From positions 62,001-126,000 of the forward strand of contig NZ_JAQSIP010000011.1 in assembly GCF_028649475.1 (NCBI RefSeq): a stretch of DNA of 64,000 bases. Reading direction: 5' to 3'. The position numbers were made by a program, and so were the translations under genes. This DNA is from Curvibacter cyanobacteriorum. Its GTDB lineage: Bacteria > Pseudomonadota > Gammaproteobacteria > Burkholderiales > Burkholderiaceae_C. Every line of letters starts with the position of its first letter. The first letter of the stretch is position 1. Below, in pieces: positions 1 through 11,728 of the stretch. The notes beneath the pieces are model-generated. The model did not search any database. It was not told where the DNA came from and worked only from the letters and a program-made list of their open reading frames with translations.

Positions 1-17
1 GTGGGGGAGCGTGGGGG

Positions 18-1556
18 TCACTTCAATTCAATCTCATCGAAGTTGAAGTTCCAGTCCGGCATCACATAGAAGCCGGCCAGGTTGCGCGCGCGCACCGACA
101 GCGAGCGCTCGGTGACCAGGAAGGCCCAGGGCGCGTCCTTCCAGATCTGTTGCTGGGCTTCGGCGTAGAGCTTGGTCTTCTCGGCCTTGTCCGTGGTGTT
201 CAGGGCCTTGGCGATGTTGCGGTCCACCACGTCGTTCTTGTAGTACGCGGTGTTGAACAGGCGCGGCGGGAAGGACTCGGAGGCCAGCAGCGGGCGCAGC
301 GCCCAGTCGGCTTCGCCGGTCGACGAGGACCAGCCCACGTAGTACATGCGCACCGGGGCGGTGGCCGGGTCTTGCGCGCTTTCGACACGCTCGACGCGCT
401 GGCCGGCTTCGAGCGCCTGCACCTGCACCTTGACGCCCACCTGGGCCAGCTGCTGCTGCACGAACTGGATCACCTTCTGCGCGGTGGTGTGGTTGTAGGC
501 GCTCCACAGCGTGCTCTCAAAGCCGTTGGGGTAGCCGGCTTCCTTGAGCAGCTCACGCGCCTTCTTGGGGTCGTACGGCCAGGGGCCGAGCTTGGTCGAG
601 TACTCGACGCCCTTGGGGGCCACCGAATCCATGGGGTCGGCAAAGCCCGAGAAAGCCACCTTGGCCAGCGCTTCCTTGTTGATCGCGTAGTTGAGCGCCT
701 GGCGCACCTTCGGGTTGTCGAAGGGCTTTTGCTGCATATTGAAGGAGATGTAGCGCTGCACGATGGACGGGCCCTGCGTCACTTCGAGGCTGGGCTTCTT
801 GGACAGCGTTTCCACCGCTTCGGGCGGCAGCGTGAAGGCGAAGTGCGCCTCGTTGGTCTGCATCATGGCGGCGCGGGTGTTGTTGTCCACCACCGGGCGC
901 CAGGTGATGCTGTCGACCTTGGGGTAGCCCTTCTTCCAGTAGCCGTCGAACTTGGCCACCTTGAGGTAGTCGGTGGCCTTCCACTCGACGAACTTGAACG
1001 GGCCGGTGCCCACCGGGTTTTGCGCGATGCCCTTGTTGCCGTACTTGGCCAGCGCCGCGGGCGAGATGATCACGCCCGAGGGGTGGGCCAGCGTGTTGAT
1101 GAAGGGCGAGAAGGGCTCTTTGAGCGTGAAACGCACGGTGGCCGGATCGAGCACCTCGGTCTTGGCGATGTTCTTGTAGAGGTTGTAGCGCTTGAGCTTG
1201 TTGTCGGGGTTGGTGACGCGGTCAAAGGTGACCTTGACGGCCTCGGCATTGAAGTCGGTGCCGTCGTGGAACTTGATGCCCTTCTTGAGCTTGATGGTGT
1301 AGCTCAGGCCGTCCTTGGTCACGCTGTGGCTCTCGGCCAGCACGGGCACCATGTTCATGTCCTTGTCGAAGCTGTAAAGCCCCTGGTAGAAGGACTTGGC
1401 CACGGCCTGGGACACGGTGTCGTTGGCGTCGTAGGGGTCGGTGGTGGTGAAGCTCGAGTAGAGCGCCACCACCACGTCCTTGGACGCATGGGCCGAGGAC
1501 ACCGACAGACCGACCAGCAGCAGCGCCGCGGCCAAGGGGTTCAAACGCAGTTTCAT
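18..1556 (-). CDS. gsiB: Glutathione/peptide ABC transporter substrate-binding protein (GsiB-like)
   Basis: Periplasmic solute-binding protein of the SBP_bac_5 (DppA/OppA/GsiB) family, which delivers glutathione or short peptides to an inner-membrane ABC importer. The start at 1556 gives 512 aa, the usual GsiB length. It opens with a Sec signal peptide ([17 protein letters not shown], cleavage expected after AHA near residue 24) and has AGGAG just upstream; an upstream in-frame extension to 1622 would bury the signal peptide. It is the third gene of rpiR-iaaA-gsiA-gsiB, the order of E. coli iaaA-gsiABCD, so gsiC and gsiD permeases are expected just beyond the left edge. The substrate is inferred from synteny; a dipeptide or other peptide is possible. 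Confidence 0.88.
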   Translation of the reverse strand: MKLRLNPLAAALLLVGLSVSSAHASKDVVVALYSSFTTTDPYDANDTVSQAVAKSFYQGLYSFDKDMNMVPVLAESHSVTKDGLSYTIKLKKGIKFHDGTDFNAEAVKVTFDRVTNPDNKLKRYNLYKNIAKTEVLDPATVRFTLKEPFSPFINTLAHPSGVIISPAALAKYGNKGIAQNPVGTGPFKFVEWKATDYLKVAKFDGYWKKGYPKVDSITWRPVVDNNTRAAMMQTNEAHFAFTLPPEAVETLSKKPSLEVTQGPSIVQRYISFNMQQKPFDNPKVRQALNYAINKEALAKVAFSGFADPMDSVAPKGVEYSTKLGPWPYDPKKARELLKEAGYPNGFESTLWSAYNHTTAQKVIQFVQQQLAQVGVKVQVQALEAGQRVERVESAQDPATAPVRMYYVGWSSSTGEADWALRPLLASESFPPRLFNTAYYKNDVVDRNIAKALNTTDKAEKTKLYAEAQQQIWKDAPWAFLVTERSLSVRARNLAGFYVMPDWNFNFDEIELK

Positions 1557-1663
1557 GACAACACTCCTGTGAAAGTTGAAAAACCGAAACGCCAGCAGCG
1601 GGTCAGCCCCACCACCGTCCATGCCAAAACAAGCCTCGCCTGCGCGCGGTCCTGCTCACTCAC

Positions 1664-3534
<1,871 letters not shown>

Positions 3535-3538
<4 letters not shown>

Positions 3539-4569
3539 GCGAGGCTCCCGTCGTCTTCGTCGGCGTAGATGGCCACCACCGGGTCCTGCCCCGGGCGGGC
3601 CCAGCCGCGGTACATGCCTTCGGTGTTGAAGGGCAAGGCGACCTGCCCTTGCGCATCGACCGCAATCAAACCGCCACGCCCGCCCAGTGGGGGCAGTTTG
3701 TCCATCACCACGCGGCGCGTGGCCTCGTGCAGCGGCAGGCCCGCGTACGCCATCAGGGCCGACACATCGTAGGCCGCCAGACCGCGCATGAAGGCCTCGC
3801 CCATGCCGGTGCAAGACACCGCCACGGTGCGGTCGTTGGCGTAGTTGCCCGCGCCCACCAGGGGCGAATCGCCGACCCGGCCCGGCAGCTTGTTGGTGAC
3901 GCCGCCCGTGCTGGTGGCCGCCGCGAGGTGGCCATGCACATCGAGCGCCACCGCGCCCACGGTGCCGAACTTGGCGCGCTCGTCCAGCGGGGCCGGCGGC
4001 TGGGCCGCCAGCAGGGTCTGGGCGTCGTGGTCCAGCGCGGCCCCCGACTGGGCGGCCTGCACGGTGCGCAACTGGGCCAGGCGCTCGGGGGTGTCGAACC
4101 AGTCCGGGTCCACCGCCTCGCAGCCACGCGCCAGCGCAAAGCGCTCGGCCCCTTCGCCGATCAACAGCACCGGGGCCGCCGAGGCCAGCACCGCGCGCGC
4201 CGCCAGCACCGGGTTGCGCAGCCGCGTCACCCCGGCCACCGCACCGGCGGCCAGGTCGCTGCCGCGCATCACACAGGCGTCGAGTTCGTGGCGCGCCTCG
4301 GCGGTGTAGACGGCGCCACGCCCGGCGTTGAACAGCGGGCATTCCTCCAGCAGGCGCACCGCTTCGGTCACCACATCGAGCGCATCGGCGCCCTGCGCCA
4401 ACAGGGCCTGGGCCGCCAGCAGGATGTCACGCAGCGCCGCGCGGTAACGCGCCTGCTGCTCGGGCGTGATGGCGCTGCGGGTCAGGGTGCCGGCGCCCCC
4501 GTGCAAGGCGATCACGGGGCCATGGGAACGGGACAGGTCAGAGGGCATGGCAGAAACAGACAAGGTCAT
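3535..4569 (-). CDS. iaaA: Isoaspartyl peptidase / L-asparaginase (plant-type, Ntn hydrolase)
   Basis: Ntn-hydrolase precursor that cleaves itself into alpha and beta chains and then hydrolyses beta-aspartyl dipeptides and asparagine. Visible family landmarks are IALHGGAG at the N-terminus, [23 protein letters not shown], the autocleavage site before the Thr of GTVGAVALD (about residue 203 with this start), ATSTGG, and [14 protein letters not shown]. The nucleophile Thr and the second STGG motif are intact. The start is uncertain: ATG at 4569 is used, but 4587 (overlapping the rpiR stop as TGATG) and 4548 (closest to the E. coli N-terminus) are also possible, and none has a clear Shine-Dalgarno. 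It lies between rpiR and gsiA, matching the E. coli iaaA-gsi operon, where it probably processes imported peptides. Confidence 0.9.
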
Positions 4570-4586
4570 GGGCGGTGGGCAAACCA

Positions 4587-5615
4587 TCAAGTGGCCCGCG
4601 CGCCCGAAGGCGGCGGCTCATTGTGCGTCGAACAGGGGGCGGTTGCGGGCGCGGGGCTCAAAGCGCCCGCGGGCGGGCCGGGCTGGCGGCGGCGCCGCGC
4701 GGGCGGCTCGGTGTGGGCCGCCTCCAGGTGCAGCCAGGGCATGACGCTGTGGGCCAGTTCGCGCTGGCGCTCCACCGCGCCCTCGGTGCGCCGCGCCACG
4801 GCGGCCACCAGCGCCTCGACCAGGGCCAGCGCGGTGGCGTTCGACGCGGCCGCCACCTGGCGCTGGGTGTGGGCATACAACACCCCGTCGGCCAGCGGCA
4901 CCAGCGGCGAGGCGGGCTTGTCGGTCAGGGCCAGCACCTTCATGCCGCGCTCGCGCGCCAGCCGGGTGAGTTCGATCGTGTCCTCGACGTAGCGTGGGAA
5001 GGCCATCACGATCAGCAGGTCGGCCGGACCACGGCGAAACAACTGGCGCGCCGCGTGCGACGGCCCACCGGCCTGGGCCAGGCAACCGGCCAGCGCGCAG
5101 TAAGGCTCCAGTTCGTGCTGCAGCAGGCCGGCCAGAAAGGCACTGCTGCCCCAGCCCAGGGTCAGCACCTGCTCGGCGCCCAGGATCAGGTCGACGGCGG
5201 CTTCACAGGCCGGGCTTTGCAGGGCCTGCAGGGTGCGCTCGAGGTTGTCGCGCGTTTCCTGCAGGGACGCGGCCATGGTCTCGGCCGTGCTCGCGGCCTG
5301 GGCCAGGTTGGAGCGCAGGCTCTCGACCGGTGCCAGGATGGACTCGAAGCCCCGCGCCAGCTCGGCGCGGAACTGCGGGTAACCGGCGAAGCCCAGCGCC
5401 CGCGCCAGCCGGTTGGCCGTGGCCACGGACACCTCGACCTCGCGCGCGAACTCTTCGATGCTCAGCGTGGCGGCCCGGAAGGGGTGCGCCAGCACCGCCC
5501 GCGCCATGCGCTGCAAGGCGGCCGGCAGGCGGGGCGCCTGGCTGGCCACATGCTGCAAAACCGGCAGGCCGGCAAAGCGGCCGGCCCAGTCTGCGGACGG
5601 TTCAAAAGGGTGCAT
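4587..5615 (-). CDS. MurR/RpiR-family transcriptional regulator (HTH plus SIS domain)
   Basis: A 342-aa regulator. An N-terminal RpiR helix-turn-helix (about residues 25-95, with LSIEEFAREVEVSVATANRLARALG) is followed by a SIS sugar-phosphate-isomerase fold (about 125-260, with VLTLGWGSSAFLAGLL and LLIVMAFPRYVEDTIEL). SIS domains in this family bind phosphosugars or related effectors. The C-terminal 50 residues are Ala/Pro/Arg-rich and probably disordered. It is first in an operon with iaaA and gsiAB, so it most likely controls peptide or glutathione uptake and its own synthesis. The ligand cannot be read from sequence. Two perfect palindromes abut its start codon (see 5615-5660). Confidence 0.85.
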   Translation of the reverse strand: MHPFEPSADWAGRFAGLPVLQHVASQAPRLPAALQRMARAVLAHPFRAATLSIEEFAREVEVSVATANRLARALGFAGYPQFRAELARGFESILAPVESLRSNLAQAASTAETMAASLQETRDNLERTLQALQSPACEAAVDLILGAEQVLTLGWGSSAFLAGLLQHELEPYCALAGCLAQAGGPSHAARQLFRRGPADLLIVMAFPRYVEDTIELTRLARERGMKVLALTDKPASPLVPLADGVLYAHTQRQVAAASNATALALVEALVAAVARRTEGAVERQRELAHSVMPWLHLEAAHTEPPARRRRQPGPPAGALSPAPATAPCSTHNEPPPSGARAT

Positions 5616-5660
5616 GAAAAGATATTTTCAACGAAGTGCGGGACTGTAAAGCAATTTACA
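5615..5660. promoter_or_regulatory. Paired palindromes, candidate RpiR operator
   Basis: Two perfect 6-4-6 inverted repeats lie in register. TGAAAA-GATA-TTTTCA is at 5615-5630 and TGTAAA-GCAA-TTTACA at 5645-5660. They share the form TGwAAA-N4-TTTwCA, and their starts are exactly 30 bp apart, about three helical turns. The first touches the rpiR start codon. RpiR-family regulators such as HexR bind dyads beginning TGTA and ending TACA. Assignment as the autoregulatory operator is inferred from form and position. Confidence 0.55.
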
Positions 5661-5773
5661 GGCCTGCCGATGCAGGGTTTGCCTGGGGCCGCGAAGGGGC
5701 CCACTGTCCAACGGCCACGGCGGCCCCGCCCGGCCACCGTCAACGCCCGACGCCCGACGCCGACGCCAAAACG

Positions 5774-5800
5774 CCAAACGCCCCACGAGGGGGCGTTTGG
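5774..5800 (-). terminator. Rho-independent-like terminator after putA
   Basis: Perfect 11-bp stem (CCAAACGCCCC at 5774-5784, its complement at 5790-5800) with a 5-nt loop. Read on the minus strand it follows the putA stop by about 55 bases and runs into CGTTTTGG, a modest T tract. It separates putA from the rpiR operon transcribed in the same direction. Confidence 0.65.
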
Positions 5801-5855
5801 CAGTTCAGGGCCCGCGGGGGCGCGGGGCCGGGCGGCAAGGGCGGCGGGGGGCGCG

Positions 5856-8800
5856 TCAGCCGATGGTCATCAGGCTGGCATTGCCGCCGGCAGCCGCGGT
5901 GTTGACGCTCAAGGCGCGTTCGATCAGCAGGCGCTCCAGCGGCACGTTGGCGTCGCCCGGGCGCAGTGCGGTGACCCCCACGATGGGGCCGGGGCGCTGC
6001 GCCAGTCGGGCGCAGACCTCGCGCAGGGCCTCGGCGTCGCCATGGTGCAGCACGGCATCAAAAGCCAGGTGGGCCTGGGTCCAATCGGTGCACAGGGTGA
6101 CGCAGGCCTGCACCGCCGGGGGCAAGCGGTGGTGCAGGGCCTCGGCGGCCAGCGGCCAGACGGCCTGGCTGCCCACGGCCAGCACGGCGGCCAGTTGCAG
6201 CAGGCGGTCGGCGTCGTGGTCGGCCAGGCACAGCACGGCCTCGCGCGGCAGCCAGGTGTAGAGGTTGCGCTCGCCGGTGGGGCCGCGCAGCACCCGCGAA
6301 CAACCGCTGTGCGACAGGGCACCGAGGCGGCTGCAGGCCTGTGACACGGCGGTCTGGCCCTGGGCCTGCGCCCATTGCTGCAAGGCCGCCAGGGGGGTGC
6401 CGGGGCCGACCGGGCTCTGGCCCGAACCGGCCTCGCCTTCTTGGACAAAGGTGCGGCCCGGGCCGTCGGCCGGGCGGCTGGCCAACAGGCGGTACAGGTA
6501 CAGCGGGCCGCCGGCCTTGGGGCCCGTGCCCGACAGGCCTTCGCCGCCAAAGGGCTGCACCCCCACCACCGCGCCCACCATGTTGCGGTTCACGTAGACA
6601 TTGCCGGCGTGGGCGTGGTCGACCACCCGGGCGATGGTTTCGTCGATGCGGGTGTGCAGGCCCAGGGTCAGGCCATAGCCGGTGGCGTTGATCTGGTCGA
6701 GCAGGGCCGGCAGGTCCTGGCGGCGGTAGCGCACCAGGTGCAGCACCGGGCCAAAGACTTCGCGCTCCAGCTCGGCCAGGCTGTCGAGCTCGATCAAGGT
6801 CGGGGGCACGAAAGTGCCGTGCTGGGTGGCCAGCGCCGGGCCCTGGCCCGCTTGCTGGTAGACGGGGCGGCCGCGGCGGCGCAGGGCGTCGATGTGGCGC
6901 TGGATGTTGGACTGCGCTTCGGCATCGATCACCGGGCCGACGTCGACCGCGAGGTCGTCGGGGCGGCCCAGGCGCAGCTCGGCCATGGCGCCCTTGAGCA
7001 TCTCGATCACGCGCTCGGCCGCTTCCTCCTGCACACACAGCACCCGCAGCGCGGAGCAGCGCTGACCGGCGCTGTCAAACGCCGAGGCCACCACGTCGCT
7101 GACCACCTGCTCGACCAGCGCCGAGGAGTCGACGATCATCGCGTTCTGTCCGCCGGTCTCGGCGATCAGCGGCACCGGCTGACCCGTGGCGCCCAGGCGG
7201 CCGGCCAGGTTCCTTTGCAGCAGGCGCGCCACCTCGGTGGAGCCCGTGAACATCACGCCCTGCACCCGGGCATCGGCCACCAGCTGAGCCCCCACCGTTT
7301 CACCCGGGCCCGGCAGCAGTTGCACCGCCGCGTGGGGCACGCCCGCCTGCCACAGCAGGCGCACCGCTTCGGCGGCCACCAGCGGGGTTTGCTCGGCGGG
7401 CTTGGCCAGCACCGGGTTGCCGGCGGCCAGGGCGGCCGCAACCTGCCCCGTGAAGATGGCCAGCGGGAAGTTCCAGGGGCTGATGCAGACCACCGGGCCC
7501 AAAGCGCTGTGGCCGGGCTGGCTCAGGTCACGCCGCGCCTGGGCGGCGTAAAAGCGCAGAAAGTCCACCGCTTCGCGCACCTCGGCAATCGCGTTGGCGC
7601 AGGTCTTGCCCGCCTCGCGGATGAGCAGTCCCATCAAGGGTTGCAGCGCGTCTTCCATCAGGTCGGCGGCGCGCTCGAGCCGCTTGGCGCGCTCGGCTGC
7701 GGGGGTGGCCGCCCAGTCGGCGGCCACGGCGCTGGCGCTGTCCAGGGCACGGTGCACGTCGTCGGCGCTGGCGTCCTGCACCAGGCCCACCAGGTCACGC
7801 ACATCGGCGGGGTTGCTGACCGCCCGGCCCAGGCCGGGCGCCACCGCCTGGGCCAACAGGGGGCCGGCCTGCCAGGGCTGCTCGGCGCTGGCCAGCAGCT
7901 GTTGCTGCAGGCCGCGCAGCTGCGCATCGTTGGCCAGGTCAAGGCCACGCGAGTTCTGGCGTGCCGTGCCGTACAGATCGCGCGGCAACGGGATGGCCGG
8001 GTGCGGCAGGCCCAGCGTGCCCTCGGCGGCGGCCATCTGCTCGACGGCTTGCACCGGGTCCTGCACCAGGTCCTCGAGCGCCAGGCTCTGGTCCGCGATG
8101 CGGTTCACAAACGAGGTGTTGGCGCCGTTCTCCAGCAGGCGGCGCACCAGGTAGGCCAGCAAGGTTTCGTGGGTGCCGACCGGGGCGTAGATGCGGCAGG
8201 GGCGGCCCAGCTTGCCGGCCCCCACTGCGCCCACCACCTGCTCGTACAGGGGCTCGCCCATGCCGTGCAGGCACTGGAACTCGTACTGGCCGCTGTGGTA
8301 GCGGTCGGGGCCAGCCATTTGGTAGATGGCGGCCAGGGTGTGGGCGTTGTGGGTGGCGAACTGCGGGTAGACCGCCTCTGGCGCGGCCAGCAGCTTGCGG
8401 GCACAGGCCAGGTAGGACACATCGGTGTAGGCCTTGCGGGTGTAGACCGGGTAGCCGTCCAGGCCATCGATCTGGGCGCGCTTGATCTCGCTGTCCCAGT
8501 AGGCGCCCTTGACCAGGCGCACCATCAGGCGGTGGCCGCTGCGACGCGCCAGGTCCAGCACCTGGTCGATCACGTACGGGCAGCGCTTTTGGTAGGCCTG
8601 GATGACAAAGCCGATGCCGTTCCAACCGGCCAGGGCCGGCTCGAAGCACAGCTTCTCCAGCAGGTCGAGCGAGAGTTCGAGGCGGTCGGCCTCCTCGGCG
8701 TCGATGTTGAGGCCGATGTCGTGGCGGCGCGCCTGCAGGGCCAGGCGCAGCAGCACCGGGTACAGCTCGTTCATGACGCGCGACACCTGGGCACGCTGGT

Positions 8801-9608
8801 AACGCGGGTGCAAGGCCGAGAGCTTGATCGAGATGCCCGGTCCCTCGTAAATGCCCCGCCCGCCCGAGGCGCGACCAATGGCCTCGATGGCCTGCTCGTA
8901 GTCGCGCAGGTAGCGTTGGGCGTCGCGCGTGGTCAGCGCGGCCTCGCCCAGCATGTCGTAGGAATAGCGGAAACCCACCGCCTCCAGCGGACGGGCGTTG
9001 ACCAGGGCCTGCGCGATGGTTTCGCCGGTGACGAACTGCTCGCCCATCATGCGCATGGCCATGTCCACGCCCTTGCGGATCAGCGGCTCGCCGCCCTTCG
9101 CGGTGAGGCGGCCCAGCGCGGCGCCCAGGCCGTTTTCGCTGTGGGTGGCGACCAGCTTGCCGGTCAGCAACAGGCCCCAGGTGGCGGCATTGACGAACAA
9201 GGAGGGGCTCTTGCCCAGGTGGGTGGCCCACTGGCCGTGGGCGATCTTGTCGCGGATCAGCGCGTCGCGGGTGGCGGCGTCGGGAATGCGCAGCAGGGCT
9301 TCGGCCAGGCACATGAGGGCCACGCCCTCCTGCGAGGACAGCGCGTACTCCTGCAACAGGCCTTGCACGATGCCGGCACGCCCCCCTGCGCTCTTGCGCT
9401 CACGCAGCTGGCGCGCCAGGCGCTGGGCCAGTTGCTGGGTGGCTTCGGCCTGCGGCTGCGGCAGGCGCGCCTGCGGCAGCAGGTCGGCCAGGGCCTCGGG
9501 CTCCGGTCGGCGCCAGGCCGCCGTGATGGCCGCGCGCAGCGGGGTGGCCGGGCTCAGTCCGGGGGTGAATGGCGCAAAGGGCTGGTCGGTGGGGGGCAAG
9601 GCGGACAT
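5856..9608 (-). CDS. putA: Bifunctional proline dehydrogenase / L-glutamate-gamma-semialdehyde dehydrogenase
   Basis: PutA oxidises proline to pyrroline-5-carboxylate with FAD, then to glutamate with NAD, channelling the intermediate. This 1250-aa protein has the arm and PRODH barrel first (KLSALHPRY, MVRLVKGAYWDSEIKRAQ), then the aldehyde dehydrogenase with AETGGQNAMI and the catalytic Cys in GQRCSALR (Cys851). The C-terminal domain after the dehydrogenase is present. It lacks the roughly 50-residue ribbon-helix-helix DNA-binding domain that starts E. coli PutA, so it should not repress its own gene. The start MSALPPTDQ at 9608 agrees with the family once that domain is absent. It is monocistronic, with a divergent oxidoreductase gene upstream and a terminator downstream. 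Confidence 0.95.
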   Translation of the reverse strand: MSALPPTDQPFAPFTPGLSPATPLRAAITAAWRRPEPEALADLLPQARLPQPQAEATQQLAQRLARQLRERKSAGGRAGIVQGLLQEYALSSQEGVALMCLAEALLRIPDAATRDALIRDKIAHGQWATHLGKSPSLFVNAATWGLLLTGKLVATHSENGLGAALGRLTAKGGEPLIRKGVDMAMRMMGEQFVTGETIAQALVNARPLEAVGFRYSYDMLGEAALTTRDAQRYLRDYEQAIEAIGRASGGRGIYEGPGISIKLSALHPRYQRAQVSRVMNELYPVLLRLALQARRHDIGLNIDAEEADRLELSLDLLEKLCFEPALAGWNGIGFVIQAYQKRCPYVIDQVLDLARRSGHRLMVRLVKGAYWDSEIKRAQIDGLDGYPVYTRKAYTDVSYLACARKLLAAPEAVYPQFATHNAHTLAAIYQMAGPDRYHSGQYEFQCLHGMGEPLYEQVVGAVGAGKLGRPCRIYAPVGTHETLLAYLVRRLLENGANTSFVNRIADQSLALEDLVQDPVQAVEQMAAAEGTLGLPHPAIPLPRDLYGTARQNSRGLDLANDAQLRGLQQQLLASAEQPWQAGPLLAQAVAPGLGRAVSNPADVRDLVGLVQDASADDVHRALDSASAVAADWAATPAAERAKRLERAADLMEDALQPLMGLLIREAGKTCANAIAEVREAVDFLRFYAAQARRDLSQPGHSALGPVVCISPWNFPLAIFTGQVAAALAAGNPVLAKPAEQTPLVAAEAVRLLWQAGVPHAAVQLLPGPGETVGAQLVADARVQGVMFTGSTEVARLLQRNLAGRLGATGQPVPLIAETGGQNAMIVDSSALVEQVVSDVVASAFDSAGQRCSALRVLCVQEEAAERVIEMLKGAMAELRLGRPDDLAVDVGPVIDAEAQSNIQRHIDALRRRGRPVYQQAGQGPALATQHGTFVPPTLIELDSLAELEREVFGPVLHLVRYRRQDLPALLDQINATGYGLTLGLHTRIDETIARVVDHAHAGNVYVNRNMVGAVVGVQPFGGEGLSGTGPKAGGPLYLYRLLASRPADGPGRTFVQEGEAGSGQSPVGPGTPLAALQQWAQAQGQTAVSQACSRLGALSHSGCSRVLRGPTGERNLYTWLPREAVLCLADHDADRLLQLAAVLAVGSQAVWPLAAEALHHRLPPAVQACVTLCTDWTQAHLAFDAVLHHGDAEALREVCARLAQRPGPIVGVTALRPGDANVPLERLLIERALSVNTAAAGGNASLMTIG

Positions 9609-9789
9609 GGCTAGGTTCCAGTGATTCAGACAATGCCGCTATCTTCTCGGTGATACAGACGAATAACTGTTTGTATTTCTTTTGATTGACCGAATAAATC
9701 ACCAAGCCAGCGCGCAAACCACCTGCCGATGGTCTGGTTTTGCGGCGCCGGGCCTGCACGCGCGCCGGCGCAGTCGCACAATGGGCTGC

Positions 9790-10809
9790 ATGAAAGCACT
9801 CCAAGACATTGCCCTGTCCATGCTCGACCTGGTGGCGGTGCGCGAAGGCGGCACCGTGGCCGACGCGCTGGCGATTGCGCTGCGCACCGCACAGCACGCC
9901 GAAAGCCTGGGTTTCAAGCGCTACTGGCTGGCGGAACACCACAACATGAGCGGCATTGCGAGCTCGGCCACCGCCGTGCTGGTGGGCCACATCGCGGGCG
10001 GCACGCAGCGCATCCGCGTCGGCTCGGGCGGGGTGATGCTGCCCAACCACGCCCCGCTGGTGGTGGCGGAGGCCTTTGGCACGCTGGCCGAGCTGTACCC
10101 TGGCCGCATCGACCTGGGCCTGGGCCGGGCGCCCGGCACCGACGGGCTGACCATGCGCGCACTGCGCCGCGACCGGGTCGAAACCGAAGAAGACTTTCCG
10201 CGCGACGTGGCCGAGTTGCAGCGCCTGCTGGGCCCCGTGCAAGCGGGACAGCGCCTGATCGCCATGCCGGGTGCGGGCACCAATGTGCCCATCTGGCTGC
10301 TGGGGTCGAGCCTGTTCTCGGCCCAGTTGGCGGCCGAGCGCGGGCTGCCCTATGCCTTTGCCTCGCACTTTGCGCCGCGCCAGCTGCTGCAGGCGGTGGG
10401 GCTGTACCGGCGTCTGTTCAAGCCCTCGCCGACGCTGGACAAGCCCTATGTGGTGGTCGGCGTGCCGCTGATCGCGGCGCCCACCGACGAAGAAGCCCAG
10501 TTCCTGGCCAGCAGCACCTACCAACGGGTGCTGGGCATCCTGACCGGCGACCGGCGCCGCTTGCAGCCGCCAGTGCCGAACTACCGCGAACAGCTGCACC
10601 CGCAGGAGCGCGCCGCCATCGACGACTTCCTGGCGGCGGCGGTGATCGGCGGACCGGACACCGTGCACGCGGGCCTGAGCCGCCTGGCCGAGCTGACCGA
10701 GGCCGATGAGTTCATGCTGGTCAGCGATGTATTTGACCCGGCGCTGCGCCTGCGCTCGCTGGACGTGGCCGCGGCCGCGCTGCGCCGCCCCGAGGCCGTG
10801 GCGGCCTGA
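9790..10809 (+). CDS. LLM-class flavin-dependent oxidoreductase (luciferase-like)
   Basis: A 339-aa bacterial-luciferase-like TIM-barrel flavoprotein, expected to use FMNH2 or F420-type chemistry on an unknown substrate. Landmarks are [26 protein letters not shown] near residue 50, [16 protein letters not shown] and [14 protein letters not shown]; these place it in the MsnO8/YhbW-like subgroup of LLM oxidoreductases. The ATG at 9790 precedes [14 protein letters not shown], the usual family start; an ATG three codons upstream (9781) is equally open. It is divergent from putA with 181 bp between starts. The shared intergenic DNA is AT-rich around 9655-9710 and probably carries both promoters, but I see no convincing operator there. 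Confidence 0.85.
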   Translation: MKALQDIALSMLDLVAVREGGTVADALAIALRTAQHAESLGFKRYWLAEHHNMSGIASSATAVLVGHIAGGTQRIRVGSGGVMLPNHAPLVVAEAFGTLAELYPGRIDLGLGRAPGTDGLTMRALRRDRVETEEDFPRDVAELQRLLGPVQAGQRLIAMPGAGTNVPIWLLGSSLFSAQLAAERGLPYAFASHFAPRQLLQAVGLYRRLFKPSPTLDKPYVVVGVPLIAAPTDEEAQFLASSTYQRVLGILTGDRRRLQPPVPNYREQLHPQERAAIDDFLAAAVIGGPDTVHAGLSRLAELTEADEFMLVSDVFDPALRLRSLDVAAAALRRPEAVAA

Positions 10810-10859
10810 GGCCCCGGGGCGTCAGGGGGCCCTCAGCCCCCGCGGGACGCAGGGGCCTC
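10808..10859. terminator. Large GC-rich hairpin between convergent genes
   Basis: GAGGCCCC (10808-10815) pairs with GGGGCCTC (10852-10859), and inner GCGTC/GACGC and AGGGGG/CCCCC segments extend the fold. It sits between the convergent oxidoreductase and class II aldolase genes, where a bidirectional terminator is expected. No U-tract follows, so intrinsic termination is not certain. Confidence 0.45.
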
Positions 10860-10886
10860 ATCTCCTCCCAGGTCAAGCCACCGCGC

Positions 10887-11657
10887 TCAGCCGCGGCGCG
10901 ACTGACGCGAGCGCATCTGGCGCACCATCGCGTTGAAGAATTTCTCGGCGAAGTCGTCCTCGCGGATCAGCTGCGCCGTCAGGTCGGCACAGCGCTGGCT
11001 GACCGCCCCCGGCAGCGCCACGTTGTCGCCCGCCATGGCACCGGCCGTGCACTGGATCTCGGCCGCGCGCTGCACCGTCCAGAGCAGGAAGAAAGTGCGG
11101 GCGATGTCCATCTCGCACACCGCCACGCCGTGGTTGCGCAGCACCAGGATGTGCTTGTCGCCGAGGCTGCTCAACATGCGCGACTTCTCGTCGGCGAACA
11201 AGGTGATGCCCTCGAAGGTGTGGTAACCCACACGGCCCGTGAGTTGGGCACCATAGAAGTCGTCGTGGCCAAAACCAGCGCGCTTCAGGGCGATGGCCGA
11301 GACCTCGGTGGTGTGGGTGTGCATGACGCAGTGCACGTCCTCGCGCGCGCCGTGGATGGCACTGTGCAGCGCGAAGCCCGCCGGGTTGGCGTCGTACACC
11401 GAGGGCTCGACCTTGTGGCCGGCCAGGTCCACCTTGAGCAGGTTGGCGGGCGTGACCTCGTCGTAGTTGAGGCCGAAGGGGTTGACCAGGTAATGGTCGC
11501 TGCCGGGGATGCGCGCCGAGATGTGGTTGAAGATGGTCTCGGTCCAGCCAAAGTAGTCCACCAGGTGGTAAGCGTCGGCCAGTTGGCAGCGCAGCGCCCA
11601 TTCGCTGTCGCTGCAGTGGGCGGGCTGGAGTTGCTGTGGGGTCGGGGTCAGGTCCAT
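10887..11657 (-). CDS. Class II aldolase/adducin family protein
   Basis: A 256-aa zinc-dependent aldolase-fold protein. Class II aldolases cleave phosphorylated or hydroxy-acid substrates; some family members are decarboxylases or dehydratases. Metal-ligand motifs are visible: VMHTHTTEVSA (about residue 110) supplies two His and LVLRNHGVAV (about 170) a third. NHISARIP near residue 45 is also typical. It is the last gene of the iac operon, 71 bases after the reductase gene. It is not one of the ten standard iac genes, so a role in handling the non-aromatic remnant of indole-acetate breakdown is inference. No phosphate-binding specificity can be deduced. Confidence 0.85.
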   Translation of the reverse strand: MDLTPTPQQLQPAHCSDSEWALRCQLADAYHLVDYFGWTETIFNHISARIPGSDHYLVNPFGLNYDEVTPANLLKVDLAGHKVEPSVYDANPAGFALHSAIHGAREDVHCVMHTHTTEVSAIALKRAGFGHDDFYGAQLTGRVGYHTFEGITLFADEKSRMLSSLGDKHILVLRNHGVAVCEMDIARTFFLLWTVQRAAEIQCTAGAMAGDNVALPGAVSQRCADLTAQLIREDDFAEKFFNAMVRQMRSRQSRRG

Positions 11658-11728
11658 GGAAGCTCCTCAGGGGGTGGCGTGGAAGGTCAAGAAAAAGTCG
11701 AAGAAAAAGGTCACGGCACGGCGGGGGT

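Noticed and set aside
6375..9614. 1079-aa open frame on the plus strand opposite putA
   Set aside because: A shadow of putA in high-G+C DNA: His/Gln/Ala/Gly-rich, no domain, no ribosome-binding site, and putA has complete catalytic motifs.
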